A stretch of DNA of 64,000 nt from an uncultured Flavobacteriales bacterium (lineage in GTDB: Bacteria; Bacteroidota; Bacteroidia; Flavobacteriales; BACL11). The stretch lies in the NCBI GenBank assembly GCA_943789505.1, contig CALSUJ010000001.1, forward strand, positions 682,001-746,000, in the 5' to 3' direction. The notes under the pieces are model-generated. The model saw only the letters and a list, made by a program, of their open reading frames with translations. It was not told where the DNA came from and made no database searches. Positions 34,893 to 45,020 of the stretch are shown here, in pieces (within the stretch, counting starts at the first letter, position 1; each line of letters opens with the position of its first letter). The translations under genes were made by a program, and so were the position numbers.

Positions 34893-35486
34893 GAATATCT
34901 TAGGATAAAACTTTTAAGAAGGGTTTATCTTATTATATGTATTCTTATAGGAATCTTAGCTCCGCTTTATTGTTGGTATTTGAATCCAGGACTTAATCCA
35001 ATGTAAAAACCACTTTCTGATTTTGGGATACAAAAACCCACCTGGTTATTGTGGAATTCAACCTTAGTGTTTTTGGCAACAGGGATTTTCCTAATTGAGT
35101 ATACTGCATTACGATATTATTTCAAACAAAAGAGGTTTCGTTATCCTTTAAAAGTATTGCTACTTATTTCTTCTTTTTCATTATTCTTTAACGCTACTAT
35201 TCCTATGGATTATGAGATTCTTCATAGAATTCCAGCACTTCTTTTTTCTTCTCTCATAATCTATTTATCTTTTTATTTGGTTTATTTCGTTCTCTAAAAT
35301 ATTTAAGAACAGGAATTTTCTCGATGTTTATTGGGCTTCAATGTTATGTTCTCTATTGTTTTTACTGCCATTCAAATCATATGGAGTATTCGAAATTGTA
35401 TATTTTGCTTTAATACTTGTTTGGAATATCCATTTCCTATATAGCAGAATGAAAGAAGAGGGTGTTAAAAGTAAAGAAAAGGGGGT
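34893..35486 (+). pseudogene. multi-span membrane protein (DUF998-like), broken
   Basis: The readable frame contains LIICILIGILAPLYCWYLNP, then a TAA stop at 35004 where the family continues with KPLSDFGIQKPTWLLWNSTLVFLATGIFLIEY, then further hydrophobic helices (LLLISSFSLFF, IPALLFSSLIIYLSFYLVYF). A stop and frame change near 35297 lead to SMFIGLQ and then LLFLLPFKSYGVFEIVYFALILVWN in yet another frame. At least six hydrophobic helices are seen, and a start codon is not evident. The pattern resembles DUF998-type membrane proteins; this is a weak match. The end runs up to the convergent M42 gene. Confidence 0.5.
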
Positions 35487-35488
35487 TC

Positions 35489-36397
35489 TTAAAGTTCTTT
35501 TAATAAAACGGTATATAATTCCACCATGGATTGTATATCTGATTTGTGTACCTTTTCATTTGGAGAGTGCACATGGTCTTCAGGAGCACCAACAAAACAC
35601 CAATCCCAAGGATAATTACTTTTTTGTAATTCATTACCATCACTGCCTCCGGCATCCTCAACTTCTAATTGAAAGTTAATTTCAGTTTTTTTAGCAATCG
35701 CTATCACTTTGTTTATGAATGACTTTCTTGGAATTCCACTATCTCTTAATGAAATTGCGCAACCTTTACCGTGTTCTACACCATGAGTTACCCAAGTAAT
35801 ATCCGATATAAGCGCTTGCATTACTCCATATTTTTCTTGAATAAATTTCCCTAAATATCCTGCTGAACCGCCTCCATGTTCTTCCCATGATGAAAATACA
35901 ATAATTCCATTTTCCAGTGTTTTTGCTACTTCTAGGCAGTTCCAAACGCCTAGTCGGTTATCCATATAACAGCTTTGTATAAAATCATCAGTATTTCTAA
36001 AATCAACTTTAAAAGTAAGGGATGTTCCTCTTTCAATTGTTCGTTTAAAATCAATAAACATTCCGTCTTTATTTTTAATGATTTTACCCTCTATTTTTCC
36101 TTTAGAGTCTTCACCAACCAATAGAATTCCTTCAGTTGCAACAGGCCCTCCAATCTTTACAATTTCATTATTGTATCTTACGGTAAAACCTATTGAATCC
36201 AAATGTGCAAAAACTGCTGTTCTTGGCTTTCCAAACACCATAATTATATTATCCTGAAAACCTTTTCCATAATGTAGGGTTGGTTTAACTTTCCATTGTG
36301 TTTGGTTTTTAGTTACATAATTTATTAAAAATTCAGTCAAAGTAAATTCTTCTCCTGCAGGAGCATGAATATTGCAAAGTTCTTCTAGTAATTTCAT
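35489..36397 (-). CDS. M42 family-like metallopeptidase (glutamyl aminopeptidase/endoglucanase M type)
   Basis: The product is 302 residues, somewhat shorter than the usual 340-360. Dinuclear metal motifs are visible: AHLDSIGF (His65, Asp67), YMDNRLG (bridging Asp), SSWEEHGGGSAG (catalytic Glu), DITWVTHG and PEDHVHSPNEKVHKSDI (final His ligand). M42 enzymes form tetrahedral dodecamers that remove N-terminal residues from cytoplasmic peptides. No signal peptide is present. It starts inside the stop codon of the YigZ gene (TAATG) and is the last gene of the ribD operon. Confidence 0.85.
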   Translation of the reverse strand: MKLLEELCNIHAPAGEEFTLTEFLINYVTKNQTQWKVKPTLHYGKGFQDNIIMVFGKPRTAVFAHLDSIGFTVRYNNEIVKIGGPVATEGILLVGEDSKGKIEGKIIKNKDGMFIDFKRTIERGTSLTFKVDFRNTDDFIQSCYMDNRLGVWNCLEVAKTLENGIIVFSSWEEHGGGSAGYLGKFIQEKYGVMQALISDITWVTHGVEHGKGCAISLRDSGIPRKSFINKVIAIAKKTEINFQLEVEDAGGSDGNELQKSNYPWDWCFVGAPEDHVHSPNEKVHKSDIQSMVELYTVLLKEL

Positions 36398-37008
36398 TAT
36401 AGGGTTTTAATATATTCTATTCTTAATTCGTGGTTTTTTTTATATGACTGAACAACCAATTCAGCTTTACTTTTTGGGACTGCAAATATAAGTTTACATT
36501 CTATTTGGAAGTTAGTATTTACTAATTCAAGGTCATATTCTTTTACCAGACGCATTACATCATTCATTTGAGGGTATTTGAAACTTACTTCATAGTGTTC
36601 TTTAATCGTTTTTGTGATGATGGTGGCTTCCAGTATTGCTTCAGCTGCTGCAGTTTTGTATGATCTAATCAAACCAGGAACGCCTAGCTTAACCCCTCCA
36701 AAATAACGAACAACCACTACTAGTATATTTGTTAAGTCATTTGATAGTATTTGTCCAAGTATTGGTTTCCCTGCAGTAGAAGAAGGCTCTCCATCATCAT
36801 TTGCTCTTTGTGCTGATTTGTCAGCATGAAGAATATAGCCGTAGCAATGATGTCTTGCGGCATACTCTAGTTTTTTTACTTCCTCTAGTTTTTCTTTTAC
36901 TTGATCTTCAGAATAAACAGGATAGGAGTAGCCTATAAACTTACTGCCTTTTTCTTTGTAAATTCCTGTCGTATGGCTCTTAACCTCTTTGTAAGTATCT
37001 TTAAGCAT
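36397..37008 (-). CDS. YigZ/IMPACT family protein
   Basis: The product is 203 residues from MLKDTYKEVKS. A longer upstream frame would run inside the EamA gene, and the TAATG overlap at 37008 supports this start. The family landmarks are KGSKFIGYSYPVYSEDQV, ARHHCYGYILHADKSAQRANDDGEPSSTAGKPIL and VVVVRYFGGVKLGVPGLIRSYK. The C-terminal part is the smaller ferredoxin-like YigZ domain. In other bacteria and eukaryotes members influence translation (IMPACT binds Gcn1) and peptidase activity, but the bacterial role is unclear. It lies between an EamA transporter and an M42 peptidase, coupled to both. Confidence 0.88.
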   Translation of the reverse strand: MLKDTYKEVKSHTTGIYKEKGSKFIGYSYPVYSEDQVKEKLEEVKKLEYAARHHCYGYILHADKSAQRANDDGEPSSTAGKPILGQILSNDLTNILVVVVRYFGGVKLGVPGLIRSYKTAAAEAILEATIITKTIKEHYEVSFKYPQMNDVMRLVKEYDLELVNTNFQIECKLIFAVPKSKAELVVQSYKKNHELRIEYIKTL

Positions 37009-37874
37009 TAAAAAGAAAAAATATAAATTGCACAAATAGCAAGCAGAATACCTATCCAATTATTACTACTAAGCTTTTCCTTAAAAAGAAGCACTCCAAT
37101 TAAACTTGAACTCACAACGACACCCATACTTACTAGTGGAAAAACTATCGAACTACTTAAGTTTGCTAAAGCTCTTAAAAAGAATAGCAGGCAGAAAAAG
37201 TTTGGAACACCAAAAATAACTCCCCAGATGACGCTTTTTAATTTAATTGTTTGCCTGTCTTTAAATGATTTTCCTATTAAAATTAAAATTCCACTAACAC
37301 TAGCAACAATAAATAAGATCATAAAGAATAAATAACTTTCTTTTTCAAAAACTTCCTTAAAATTTTGGGCAAAATCATTAAATATTGAATCAGATATTCC
37401 TTGACCTACAAATACTAAAATAATTAACCATAAATATTTCTTATCAAAACTTAGTTTTCCTTTTTTTGTGGAGGATAAATATATACCTATAAGTGCTAAC
37501 AAAAAAGCAATTCCTTTTAATCCATCAAAAGTGTTATTTTCAGGATACAAAATAAGTGCTGCGCACACAGGAATAATTAAGGATATTTTATTTGCTAGAG
37601 TAGTAACTGCTATTCCTACTTTTTGGGTGCCGAATGCGTAAAAGTTAAACACAATAATAAATAATGTTCCTATTATCATTGAATGATATAGCCAATTAGA
37701 ACTTATGACATGATTTAATGAAAAATCTTGCTCTAAAAAGAAATATGAGCATCCTGCTGCAGTCAAGTAATTTACTATTAAAGCTTGTAAATTATCCACT
37801 TTGTATTTCTCAAACATCTTAAATACAATTATTAAGATATTGAAAAGGAGTATGGTGTAGATTATATTATGCAT
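37008..37874 (-). CDS. EamA/DMT family transporter
   Basis: The product is 288 residues with about ten hydrophobic helices in two halves of the EamA repeat. Landmarks are VDNLQALIVNYLTAAGCSYFFL, GIAVTTLANKISLIIPVCAALILYPE, the central charged loop (SSTKKGKLSFDKKYLW) and SSSIVFPLVSMGVVVSSSLIGVLLFKEKLSSNNWIGILL, the C-terminal EamA signature. Members export or import small metabolites such as amino acids or nucleotides at the inner membrane. Substrate is unknown. Its start overlaps the ribD stop by 8 nt, which suggests translational coupling; a role in riboflavin movement is possible but not shown. Confidence 0.85.
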   Translation of the reverse strand: MHNIIYTILLFNILIIVFKMFEKYKVDNLQALIVNYLTAAGCSYFFLEQDFSLNHVISSNWLYHSMIIGTLFIIVFNFYAFGTQKVGIAVTTLANKISLIIPVCAALILYPENNTFDGLKGIAFLLALIGIYLSSTKKGKLSFDKKYLWLIILVFVGQGISDSIFNDFAQNFKEVFEKESYLFFMILFIVASVSGILILIGKSFKDRQTIKLKSVIWGVIFGVPNFFCLLFFLRALANLSSSIVFPLVSMGVVVSSSLIGVLLFKEKLSSNNWIGILLAICAIYIFSF

Positions 37875-38895
37875 TAAAAAGTATAGTTAAGACATCCTCT
37901 CTAACTTTTTCTTTGATAATAATTTTACCTGCAATATTAGGTGACTTTATTCCTTCAACTAATGTTTTGTTTGCTGTAAAGATTCTTGCTTCATCCCATA
38001 GTTTTTTATCTATAAAGGATTGTAAAGTTTTTGCTCCTCCTTCAATAATTAGAGACTGAATTTTTTGTTTATATAATTCCTTTAAGATACTTTTAATCAA
38101 ATTATTAAAGTCAATTTTTAAATAAAAATTTGAATTTATTTCTATTGTTTTTAAGTCATTGAAAATAATTGTTTTGGCTTCATTGTTGAAGAGGTTTAAT
38201 TTTTTAGAAAGTTTCAAATCTTTGTCAATGACTATACGAGTAGGGTTTTTTCCTATAATCTCTCTAACTGTTAAAGAAGGATTATCTTTTTCAGCAGTAA
38301 TTCTACCTACTAAAATTGCATCTTCTTCTGATCTCCATTGGTGTACTAATTTCTTAGAATCGTTAGATGTCATCCAAAAAGGTGCTGTTTGATCTTTAGG
38401 AGCGATAAAACCATCTTTACTCTCAGCCCATTTTAGGATTATATATGGTCTTTTCTTCTCATGGAAATTAAAAAATCGTTTATTTAATTCTCGGCTTTCT
38501 TTTTCTAAAATACCAACTACAACTTCTATTCCTGCATTCTTCATTCTATCTATTCCTTTACCTGAAACCTCAGAAAAAGTATCTACACAACCAATCACTA
38601 CTTTTGGTATTTTATGTTCTATAATAAGATTGGAGCAGGGTGGTGTTTTTCCAAAATGAGCACAAGGCTCAAGGTTTACATAAAGCGTAGATTTAGAGAG
38701 TAAACTTTTGTCTTTTACACTAGCAATTGCATTTACTTCAGCATGTGCTTTACCATAGTTTTGATGAAAGCCTTCTCCAATTATTTTATTTTTATAAACA
38801 ATAACTGAACCTACCATTGGGTTTGGAGAAACATTCTCTAAACCTTTGGACGCTAACTCCAAGCACCTGTTTATGAAAAACTCCTGATTTTGCAT
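37867..38895 (-). CDS. ribD: bifunctional diaminohydroxyphosphoribosylaminopyrimidine deaminase/reductase RibD
   Basis: The product is 342 residues. RibD carries out two successive riboflavin steps: deamination of the pyrimidine, then NADPH-dependent reduction of the ribosyl side chain. The deaminase domain (residues 1-145) has its zinc ligands His51 with catalytic Glu53 (HAEVNAI) and Cys78 and Cys87 (PCAHFGKTPPC). The reductase domain starts near 150 (RPYIILKWAESKDG) and includes ILVGRITAEKDNPSLTVR and LIIEGGAKTLQSFI. The probable -7 box is 4 nt before the start. Divergent prmC shares the short promoter region. Confidence 0.95.
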   Translation of the reverse strand: MQNQEFFINRCLELASKGLENVSPNPMVGSVIVYKNKIIGEGFHQNYGKAHAEVNAIASVKDKSLLSKSTLYVNLEPCAHFGKTPPCSNLIIEHKIPKVVIGCVDTFSEVSGKGIDRMKNAGIEVVVGILEKESRELNKRFFNFHEKKRPYIILKWAESKDGFIAPKDQTAPFWMTSNDSKKLVHQWRSEEDAILVGRITAEKDNPSLTVREIIGKNPTRIVIDKDLKLSKKLNLFNNEAKTIIFNDLKTIEINSNFYLKIDFNNLIKSILKELYKQKIQSLIIEGGAKTLQSFIDKKLWDEARIFTANKTLVEGIKSPNIAGKIIIKEKVREDVLTILFNA

Positions 38896-38899
38896 GCTT

Positions 38900-38907
38900 C
38901 AAAAATA
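38900..38907 (-). promoter_or_regulatory. -7 promoter element of ribD
   Basis: On the minus strand TATTTTTG ends 4 nt (AAGC) before the ribD ATG, predicting a leaderless mRNA. Confidence 0.55.
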
Positions 38908-38916
38908 GCAAAATCA

Positions 38917-38924
38917 TACCTTTG
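38917..38924 (+). promoter_or_regulatory. -7 promoter element of prmC
   Basis: TACCTTTG ends 4 nt (TCCT) before the GTG at 38929. The two opposing -7 boxes (ribD, prmC) are only 9 nt apart, so the promoters overlap. Confidence 0.6.
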
Positions 38925-38928
38925 TCCT

Positions 38929-39762
38929 GTGGAAAAAGTCAGCAATATTATACCGTATTATATTAAGCAGTTAAATGGCGTTGTTCAAGAGCGTGAAATT
39001 ATTTCATTAGCTTACATTAGTATCGACTTTCTTTTGGGTTATAGTCGTTCGGACTGTATTATTCACTCAGACAAGGATATTACTAGTGAGGTGTCAGGTA
39101 AAATTAAAGAGATAATTGCGGATTTAAAAACGAATAAGCCAATACAATACATTATAGGTAAAACTGAGTTTTATGAACTAAAATTCAAAGTAAATAAGCA
39201 CACATTAATTCCAAGACCAGAAACAGAAGAATTAGTAAAATGGATATTGCAGCATGAATTTACCTCTGCTTTAGATATCGGAACAGGTTCAGGTTGTATT
39301 GCTATTGCTTTAAGGAAAAATAAAAATGCAGAAATTTTGGCAATTGATGTGTCAGAATCTGCTTTATTGTTGGCTAAAGAAAATGCAAAAATTAATGAAG
39401 TTGAAATTAACTTTTTATTGCAGGATATTTTAAAAACGACTGCCTTACCAAAAGTGGATGTCATAGTAAGCAACCCTCCATATGTATTAGATAAGGAAAA
39501 AGAAACAATGCTAGATAATGTATTGAATAATGAGCCAAATTTAGCTCTGTTTGTTCCTAATAATAATCCTTTATTATTTTATAAAAAAATAGCTAAACTT
39601 GCATTTACAAGTTTATCAAAAAACGGATTGTTGTTTTTTGAAATAAACGAAAGGTTTGGTAAGCAAACAGTAGACATATTAAATGCTATCGGTTTTGTTG
39701 ATATTGAGTTGAAAAAAGATATAAACGAAAAGGATAGAATGATAAAAGCTACAAAGAATTAA
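38929..39762 (+). CDS. prmC: peptide chain release factor N5-glutamine methyltransferase PrmC
   Basis: The product is 277 residues from a GTG start (first residues MEKVSNIIPYY). PrmC methylates the Gln of the GGQ motif in release factors RF1 and RF2 with S-adenosylmethionine. The N-terminal helical domain (QLNGVVQEREIISLAYISI) is followed by IPRPETEELVKWIL, the SAM motif DIGTGSGCIAIALRK and catalytic motif NPPY at residues 182-185. A TTG 13 codons earlier would make the coding region overlap the promoter and ribD; the GTG exactly 4 nt after TACCTTTG is preferred. The protein length agrees with this. Confidence 0.9.
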   Translation: MEKVSNIIPYYIKQLNGVVQEREIISLAYISIDFLLGYSRSDCIIHSDKDITSEVSGKIKEIIADLKTNKPIQYIIGKTEFYELKFKVNKHTLIPRPETEELVKWILQHEFTSALDIGTGSGCIAIALRKNKNAEILAIDVSESALLLAKENAKINEVEINFLLQDILKTTALPKVDVIVSNPPYVLDKEKETMLDNVLNNEPNLALFVPNNNPLLFYKKIAKLAFTSLSKNGLLFFEINERFGKQTVDILNAIGFVDIELKKDINEKDRMIKATKN

Positions 39763-39763
39763 T

Positions 39764-39771
39764 TATTTTTG
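39764..39771 (+). promoter_or_regulatory. -7 promoter element before ligA
   Basis: TATTTTTG, 10 nt before a short reading frame at 39782 and 76 nt before the ligA start. It begins 1 nt after the prmC stop. Confidence 0.45.
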
Positions 39772-39781
39772 AAAAAGATAA

Positions 39782-39847
39782 ATGATAATAAAAGAAGAAG
39801 ATTTAATTGAACAAAAACAATGGTCAGTTGTACTTTATAATTCATAA
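39782..39847 (+). CDS. possible 21-residue leader peptide abutting ligA
   Basis: An ATG 10 nt after a TAnnTTTG box opens a frame of 21 codons (MIIKEEDLIEQKQWSVVLYN, then Ser) that stops directly before the ligA ATG (TCATAAATG). The absence of a gap could couple translation. The words 'WSVVLYN' recall the start of ClpS-like proteins, so it might instead be a relic. It may also be chance; there is no comparative evidence. Confidence 0.25.
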   Translation: MIIKEEDLIEQKQWSVVLYNS

Positions 39848-41838
<1,991 letters not shown>

Positions 41839-41839
<1 letters not shown>

Positions 41840-42381
41840 TGCATTTTATAGAGAATACAAAGAAAAAAATTGGGCAATGGGTTTTTCAAAGAGAGTTAAA
41901 AACCAATAAGCGCTTAAAAGAGGTTTGTAACTTAGATGCTGCAATGTCTGTAGGTATTTTATATGATGCTACTTCAGAAGAGAAAATTAAGCAAGTAAAA
42001 CCTTTTGTCGATTATTTTTCTGATTTAAAGAAGGATGTAAAAGCATTAGGCTATGTAAATGCTAAGCAATTATCTTACTGTCATATCCCTAAGTTGCAAT
42101 ATGATTTCTTTTATCAGAAAGACCTTAATTGGTATTATAAACCACATAATTATATTATCGATAATTTTGTACAAAAGGAGTATGATATTTTGATTAATTT
42201 ATGTGATGGTAGTTATATTCCTATTAAATATTTAGTAGCAAGTTCTTTAGCACATTTTAAGATTGGACAACATGAAAACGGGTATGAAATCTATGACTTG
42301 ATGATTGCATTAAAAGTAGATAAAAGCATGGATAAACTCATGCATGAAATAAAGCATTACATCAATTTAATAAATAAGTAA
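41839..42381 (+). CDS. DUF6913 family protein
   Basis: The product is 180 residues. It starts with a helix rich in Lys and Arg (ENTKKKIGQWVFQRELKTNKR) and continues VCNLDAAMSVGILYDATSEEKIKQVKPFVDYF, then KALGYVNAKQLSYCHIPKLQYDFFYQKDLNWY and a C-terminal DILINLCDGSYIPIKYLVASSLAHFKIG. This fits DUF6913, a soluble Bacteroidota family commonly found between ligA and dapA. No catalytic motif is known. Its conserved position, with 1-nt overlap upstream and 1-nt spacing downstream, implies cotranscription with both genes. Confidence 0.75.
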
Positions 42382-42382
42382 A

Positions 42383-43255
42383 ATGGAAATAATTAAAGGA
42401 ACAGGAGTTGCGCTTATTACACCTTTTAATGAGGATCTGAGTATAGATTACGTAGGCCTTGAAAAGTTAATAATTTATCAAATTGAAGGAGGAATTGATT
42501 ATTTAGTTTTGATGGGTACTACTGGTGAAAGTGCAGTTTTATCTAAACAAGAAAAGCAAGCTGTAATTGCTTTTTGTATAAAGGTTAATAACGGCATATT
42601 GCCTATTGTAGTAGGTATTGGTGGTAATAATACTTTAGCTTTAGTAGAAGAAATTAAGCAGACAAATTTTACAGGTGTTGATGCGTTACTTTCTGTTTCT
42701 CCTTGTTACAATAAACCTACTCAAGAAGGAATTTATCAGCATTATAAAATGATTGCACAAGTATGTCCTTTGCCAATTATATTGTACAATGTACCTGGGC
42801 GCACAGCTAGCAACATGGAGGCTGAAACTACTTTGCGTTTAGCAAATGATTTTAAAAATATAGTTGCACTAAAAGAAGCATCAGGCGATATGGATCAAAT
42901 TATGAAAATTATTAAAAATAAACCTATTAACTTTGTAGTGCTATCTGGTGATGATGGACTTACTTTACCTATGATTTATATGGGGGCAGAGGGAGTTATT
43001 TCCGTAATTGGACAATCACATCCTAAGGAGTATTCTGATATGGTTTCTTTTGGAATGTCAGGAAATAATAACAATGCTAATCAATTGCACTATAAATTGT
43101 ATGATTTTTACGGACCCTTTTATGCTGAAGGAAACCCCACAGGAGTAAAAGCGTGTCTGGAATTGTTAGGGATTTGTAAGTGCTTTATTCGCCCGCCACT
43201 TTATGAAGCAAGTGATGCAATAAAAAAAGAAATTAAAAGTTTATTAATGAAATGA
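42383..43255 (+). CDS. dapA: 4-hydroxy-tetrahydrodipicolinate synthase
   Basis: The product is 290 residues. DapA condenses pyruvate with aspartate semialdehyde, the first committed step of lysine and diaminopimelate synthesis. Features are the substrate loop LMGTTGES (residues 43-50), the catalytic Tyr135 in LYNVPGRTASN and the Schiff-base Lys164 in VALKEASGD. GDDGLTLPMIYMGAEGVISV closes the barrel. The cytoplasmic tetramer is expected. The gpx gene overlaps the stop by 4 nt (ATGA). Confidence 0.95.
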   Translation: MEIIKGTGVALITPFNEDLSIDYVGLEKLIIYQIEGGIDYLVLMGTTGESAVLSKQEKQAVIAFCIKVNNGILPIVVGIGGNNTLALVEEIKQTNFTGVDALLSVSPCYNKPTQEGIYQHYKMIAQVCPLPIILYNVPGRTASNMEAETTLRLANDFKNIVALKEASGDMDQIMKIIKNKPINFVVLSGDDGLTLPMIYMGAEGVISVIGQSHPKEYSDMVSFGMSGNNNNANQLHYKLYDFYGPFYAEGNPTGVKACLELLGICKCFIRPPLYEASDAIKKEIKSLLMK

Positions 43256-43785
43256 AAAAACTAATCCTAATAATTATGGCAATCATCTCTTATACTAGTA
43301 GTAATGCACAAAAATCAATTTATGATATAGCAATCAATGATATTGGTGGTAATTCTATAGATTTAAATGAGTTTAAGGGCAAACATATTCTATTTGTTAA
43401 TGTGGCTTCAGAATGTGGGTTTACCCCACAATATGAAGGTTTAGAAGAGTTGCATCAGCAATTTAAAGAAGGCTTAGTTGTTATTGGCCTACCCTGTAAT
43501 CAGTTTGGAGGGCAAGAACCAGGAGTTGAAAAAGAGATTCAGCAGTTTTGTGTTAAAAACTTTGGTGTAAGCTTTTTAATGACCGAAAAAATTGAGGTTA
43601 AAGGAGAAAATAAGCATCCTATTTATAACTGGCTAACAGAGAAGAAGATAAATGGAAAATCAAGTTCTTCTGTAAAATGGAATTTTCAAAAATATATTGT
43701 TGATGGGGAAGGAGATTTTGTAAACTACTTTTACTCAACAACCAAACCAATGAGCCCAAAAATCACTTCAATACTAAAACAATAA
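43252..43785 (+). CDS. glutathione peroxidase family protein, exported
   Basis: The product is 177 residues. A signal peptide ends near residue 19 (YTSSNAQ), so the enzyme acts in the periplasm. The active site reads NVASECGFTPQY with peroxidatic Cys55 in place of selenocysteine. The conserved Gln is in LPCNQFGGQEPG and the Trp/Asn in VKWNFQKYIVD. Bacterial enzymes of this type usually use thioredoxin-like donors to reduce lipid or hydrogen peroxides. It is translationally coupled to dapA. Confidence 0.92.
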   Translation: MKKLILIIMAIISYTSSNAQKSIYDIAINDIGGNSIDLNEFKGKHILFVNVASECGFTPQYEGLEELHQQFKEGLVVIGLPCNQFGGQEPGVEKEIQQFCVKNFGVSFLMTEKIEVKGENKHPIYNWLTEKKINGKSSSSVKWNFQKYIVDGEGDFVNYFYSTTKPMSPKITSILKQ

Positions 43786-43846
43786 ATTCATATTATTGCA
43801 CTTTACTAGATATAAAATTAATTTAGGAATATCCAAATATACCTTT

Positions 43847-43854
43847 TATCTTTG
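43847..43854 (+). promoter_or_regulatory. -7 promoter element of bamD
   Basis: TATCTTTG, the perfect Bacteroidota -7 consensus, 13 nt before the ATG at 43868. It excludes the earlier in-frame start at 43796. Confidence 0.7.
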
Positions 43855-43867
43855 TACCATTAAAATT

Positions 43868-44680
43868 ATGATGAGAAAAATAACAACTATACTATTACTT
43901 GCTTTGGTCTTGAATTCTTGCGGAGAATATCAAAAAGTACTAAAGAGTGATGATTACAACTATAAGTACACAAAAGCGGTTGCCTATTATGAAGCAGAAG
44001 ATTTCAATAGAGCTATGCCTTTATTCAATGAATTATCGACAGTACTAAGAGGTACTACAAAAATGGAGGAGGTGAGTTATTATTTTGCTTATTGTCATTA
44101 TTCTGCTAGTGATAATTTAATGGCAGCTTATTTGTTTAAGAACTATACTCAAAACTACTCGAATGGTAAGCATACAGAAGAATGTGCTTATATGGCAGCA
44201 TATTGTTATTACCTTGAAGCTCCTAATTACTCCCTTGATGCAACTAATAATTACAAGGCTATAAATGAATTACAAGCTTTTGTTGATAGGTTTCCTAATA
44301 GTGATAGAGTTGAAAAATGTAATGTATTATTAGATGAGTTAAGAGCTATCTTGTCTAAAAAAGCATTTGAAAATGCTAAACAATATTTCACAACAGAAAA
44401 TTATAAATCGGCAATTATTGCCTTGGAAAATGTGTTGATTGATTTCCCATCTTATACAAATAGGCAAGAAGTACATTTTTTAATTGTAAAATCATCTTAT
44501 TCATTAGCTGTTAATAGTATTAGTACTAAAGTTACTTCTAGGCTAAAAGCAACTTTAGATGCTTATGCTCAATTTAAGGATAATTACCCAAATAGTGATT
44601 TTATAAAAGATTTAGAAAACACTTATAACAAAACGAATCAAACTTTAACTGAATTAAAAGAAAACAAAGATGAAATTTAA
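43868..44680 (+). CDS. bamD: outer-membrane assembly lipoprotein BamD
   Basis: The product is 270 residues. BamD is the essential lipoprotein partner of BamA in the complex that inserts beta-barrel proteins. The signal ends in lipobox LVLNSC (Cys20), followed by GEYQKVLKSDDYNYKYTKAVAYYEAEDFNRAMPLF and other TPR-like helical pairs (AYLFKNYTQNYSNGKHTEECAYMAAYCYY, AFVDRFPNSDRVEKC). Two adjacent ATG codons could start it; the first is taken. The following rpoZ-type gene overlaps the stop by 11 nt. The order bamD-rpoZ-coaBC is typical of Bacteroidota. Confidence 0.92.
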   Translation: MMRKITTILLLALVLNSCGEYQKVLKSDDYNYKYTKAVAYYEAEDFNRAMPLFNELSTVLRGTTKMEEVSYYFAYCHYSASDNLMAAYLFKNYTQNYSNGKHTEECAYMAAYCYYLEAPNYSLDATNNYKAINELQAFVDRFPNSDRVEKCNVLLDELRAILSKKAFENAKQYFTTENYKSAIIALENVLIDFPSYTNRQEVHFLIVKSSYSLAVNSISTKVTSRLKATLDAYAQFKDNYPNSDFIKDLENTYNKTNQTLTELKENKDEI

Positions 44681-45020
44681 AAACACAGGAGCACAAAAAT
44701 CTACAATCACTAGAGATGTAAATGATTTTGTTGATAAAACAGATAATATTTTCAAAGCTGTTTCAGTGATGGCAAAAAGATCAACTCAAGTTAATGAAAA
44801 AATGAAAGCTGAATTAATGTTAAAATTAGAAGAGTTTGCATTAACACAAGAACAATTGGATGAGGTTTTTGAAAACCAAGAACAAATTGCAGTTTCAAAA
44901 TTTTATGAAAGTTTACCAAAGCCATGGGCAATTGCAATGAAAGAGTTATTGAATGATGAAATCTATATGCGTGATGCTGATGAAGAAGAAAGTGTAGGGA
45001 ATTCAAATAATAATGCTTAA
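44670..45020 (+). CDS. rpoZ: RNA polymerase omega/Rpb6-type subunit
   Basis: The product is 116 residues. It has the Bacteroidota omega pattern NDFVDKTDNIFKAVSVMAKRSTQVNEKMKAEL, matching the DxxxxxxxNxYEAxxVxAKRAxQI core of omega subunits, and an acidic tail (RDADEEESVG). Omega helps fold and assemble the beta' subunit of RNA polymerase. It lies between bamD and coaBC and overlaps both (11 nt and 8 nt), as in related genomes. The homology is modest, and the position strengthens the call. Confidence 0.85.
   Translation: MKFKNTGAQKSTITRDVNDFVDKTDNIFKAVSVMAKRSTQVNEKMKAELMLKLEEFALTQEQLDEVFENQEQIAVSKFYESLPKPWAIAMKELLNDEIYMRDADEEESVGNSNNNA

Noticed and set aside
35341-35679. A plus-strand open frame running through the M42 gene
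   Set aside because: Only its first third looks like the broken membrane protein. The rest is antisense to well-conserved M42 motifs (metal ligands), so it is not a gene.
39782-39847. A true ClpS-type gene start
   Set aside because: The likeness to ClpS covers only a few residues and the frame stops after 21 codons; no further ClpS motif follows in any frame.
43796-43867. Earlier in-frame start for bamD
   Set aside because: The extension would include the TATCTTTG promoter box and place residues before the lipoprotein signal peptide.
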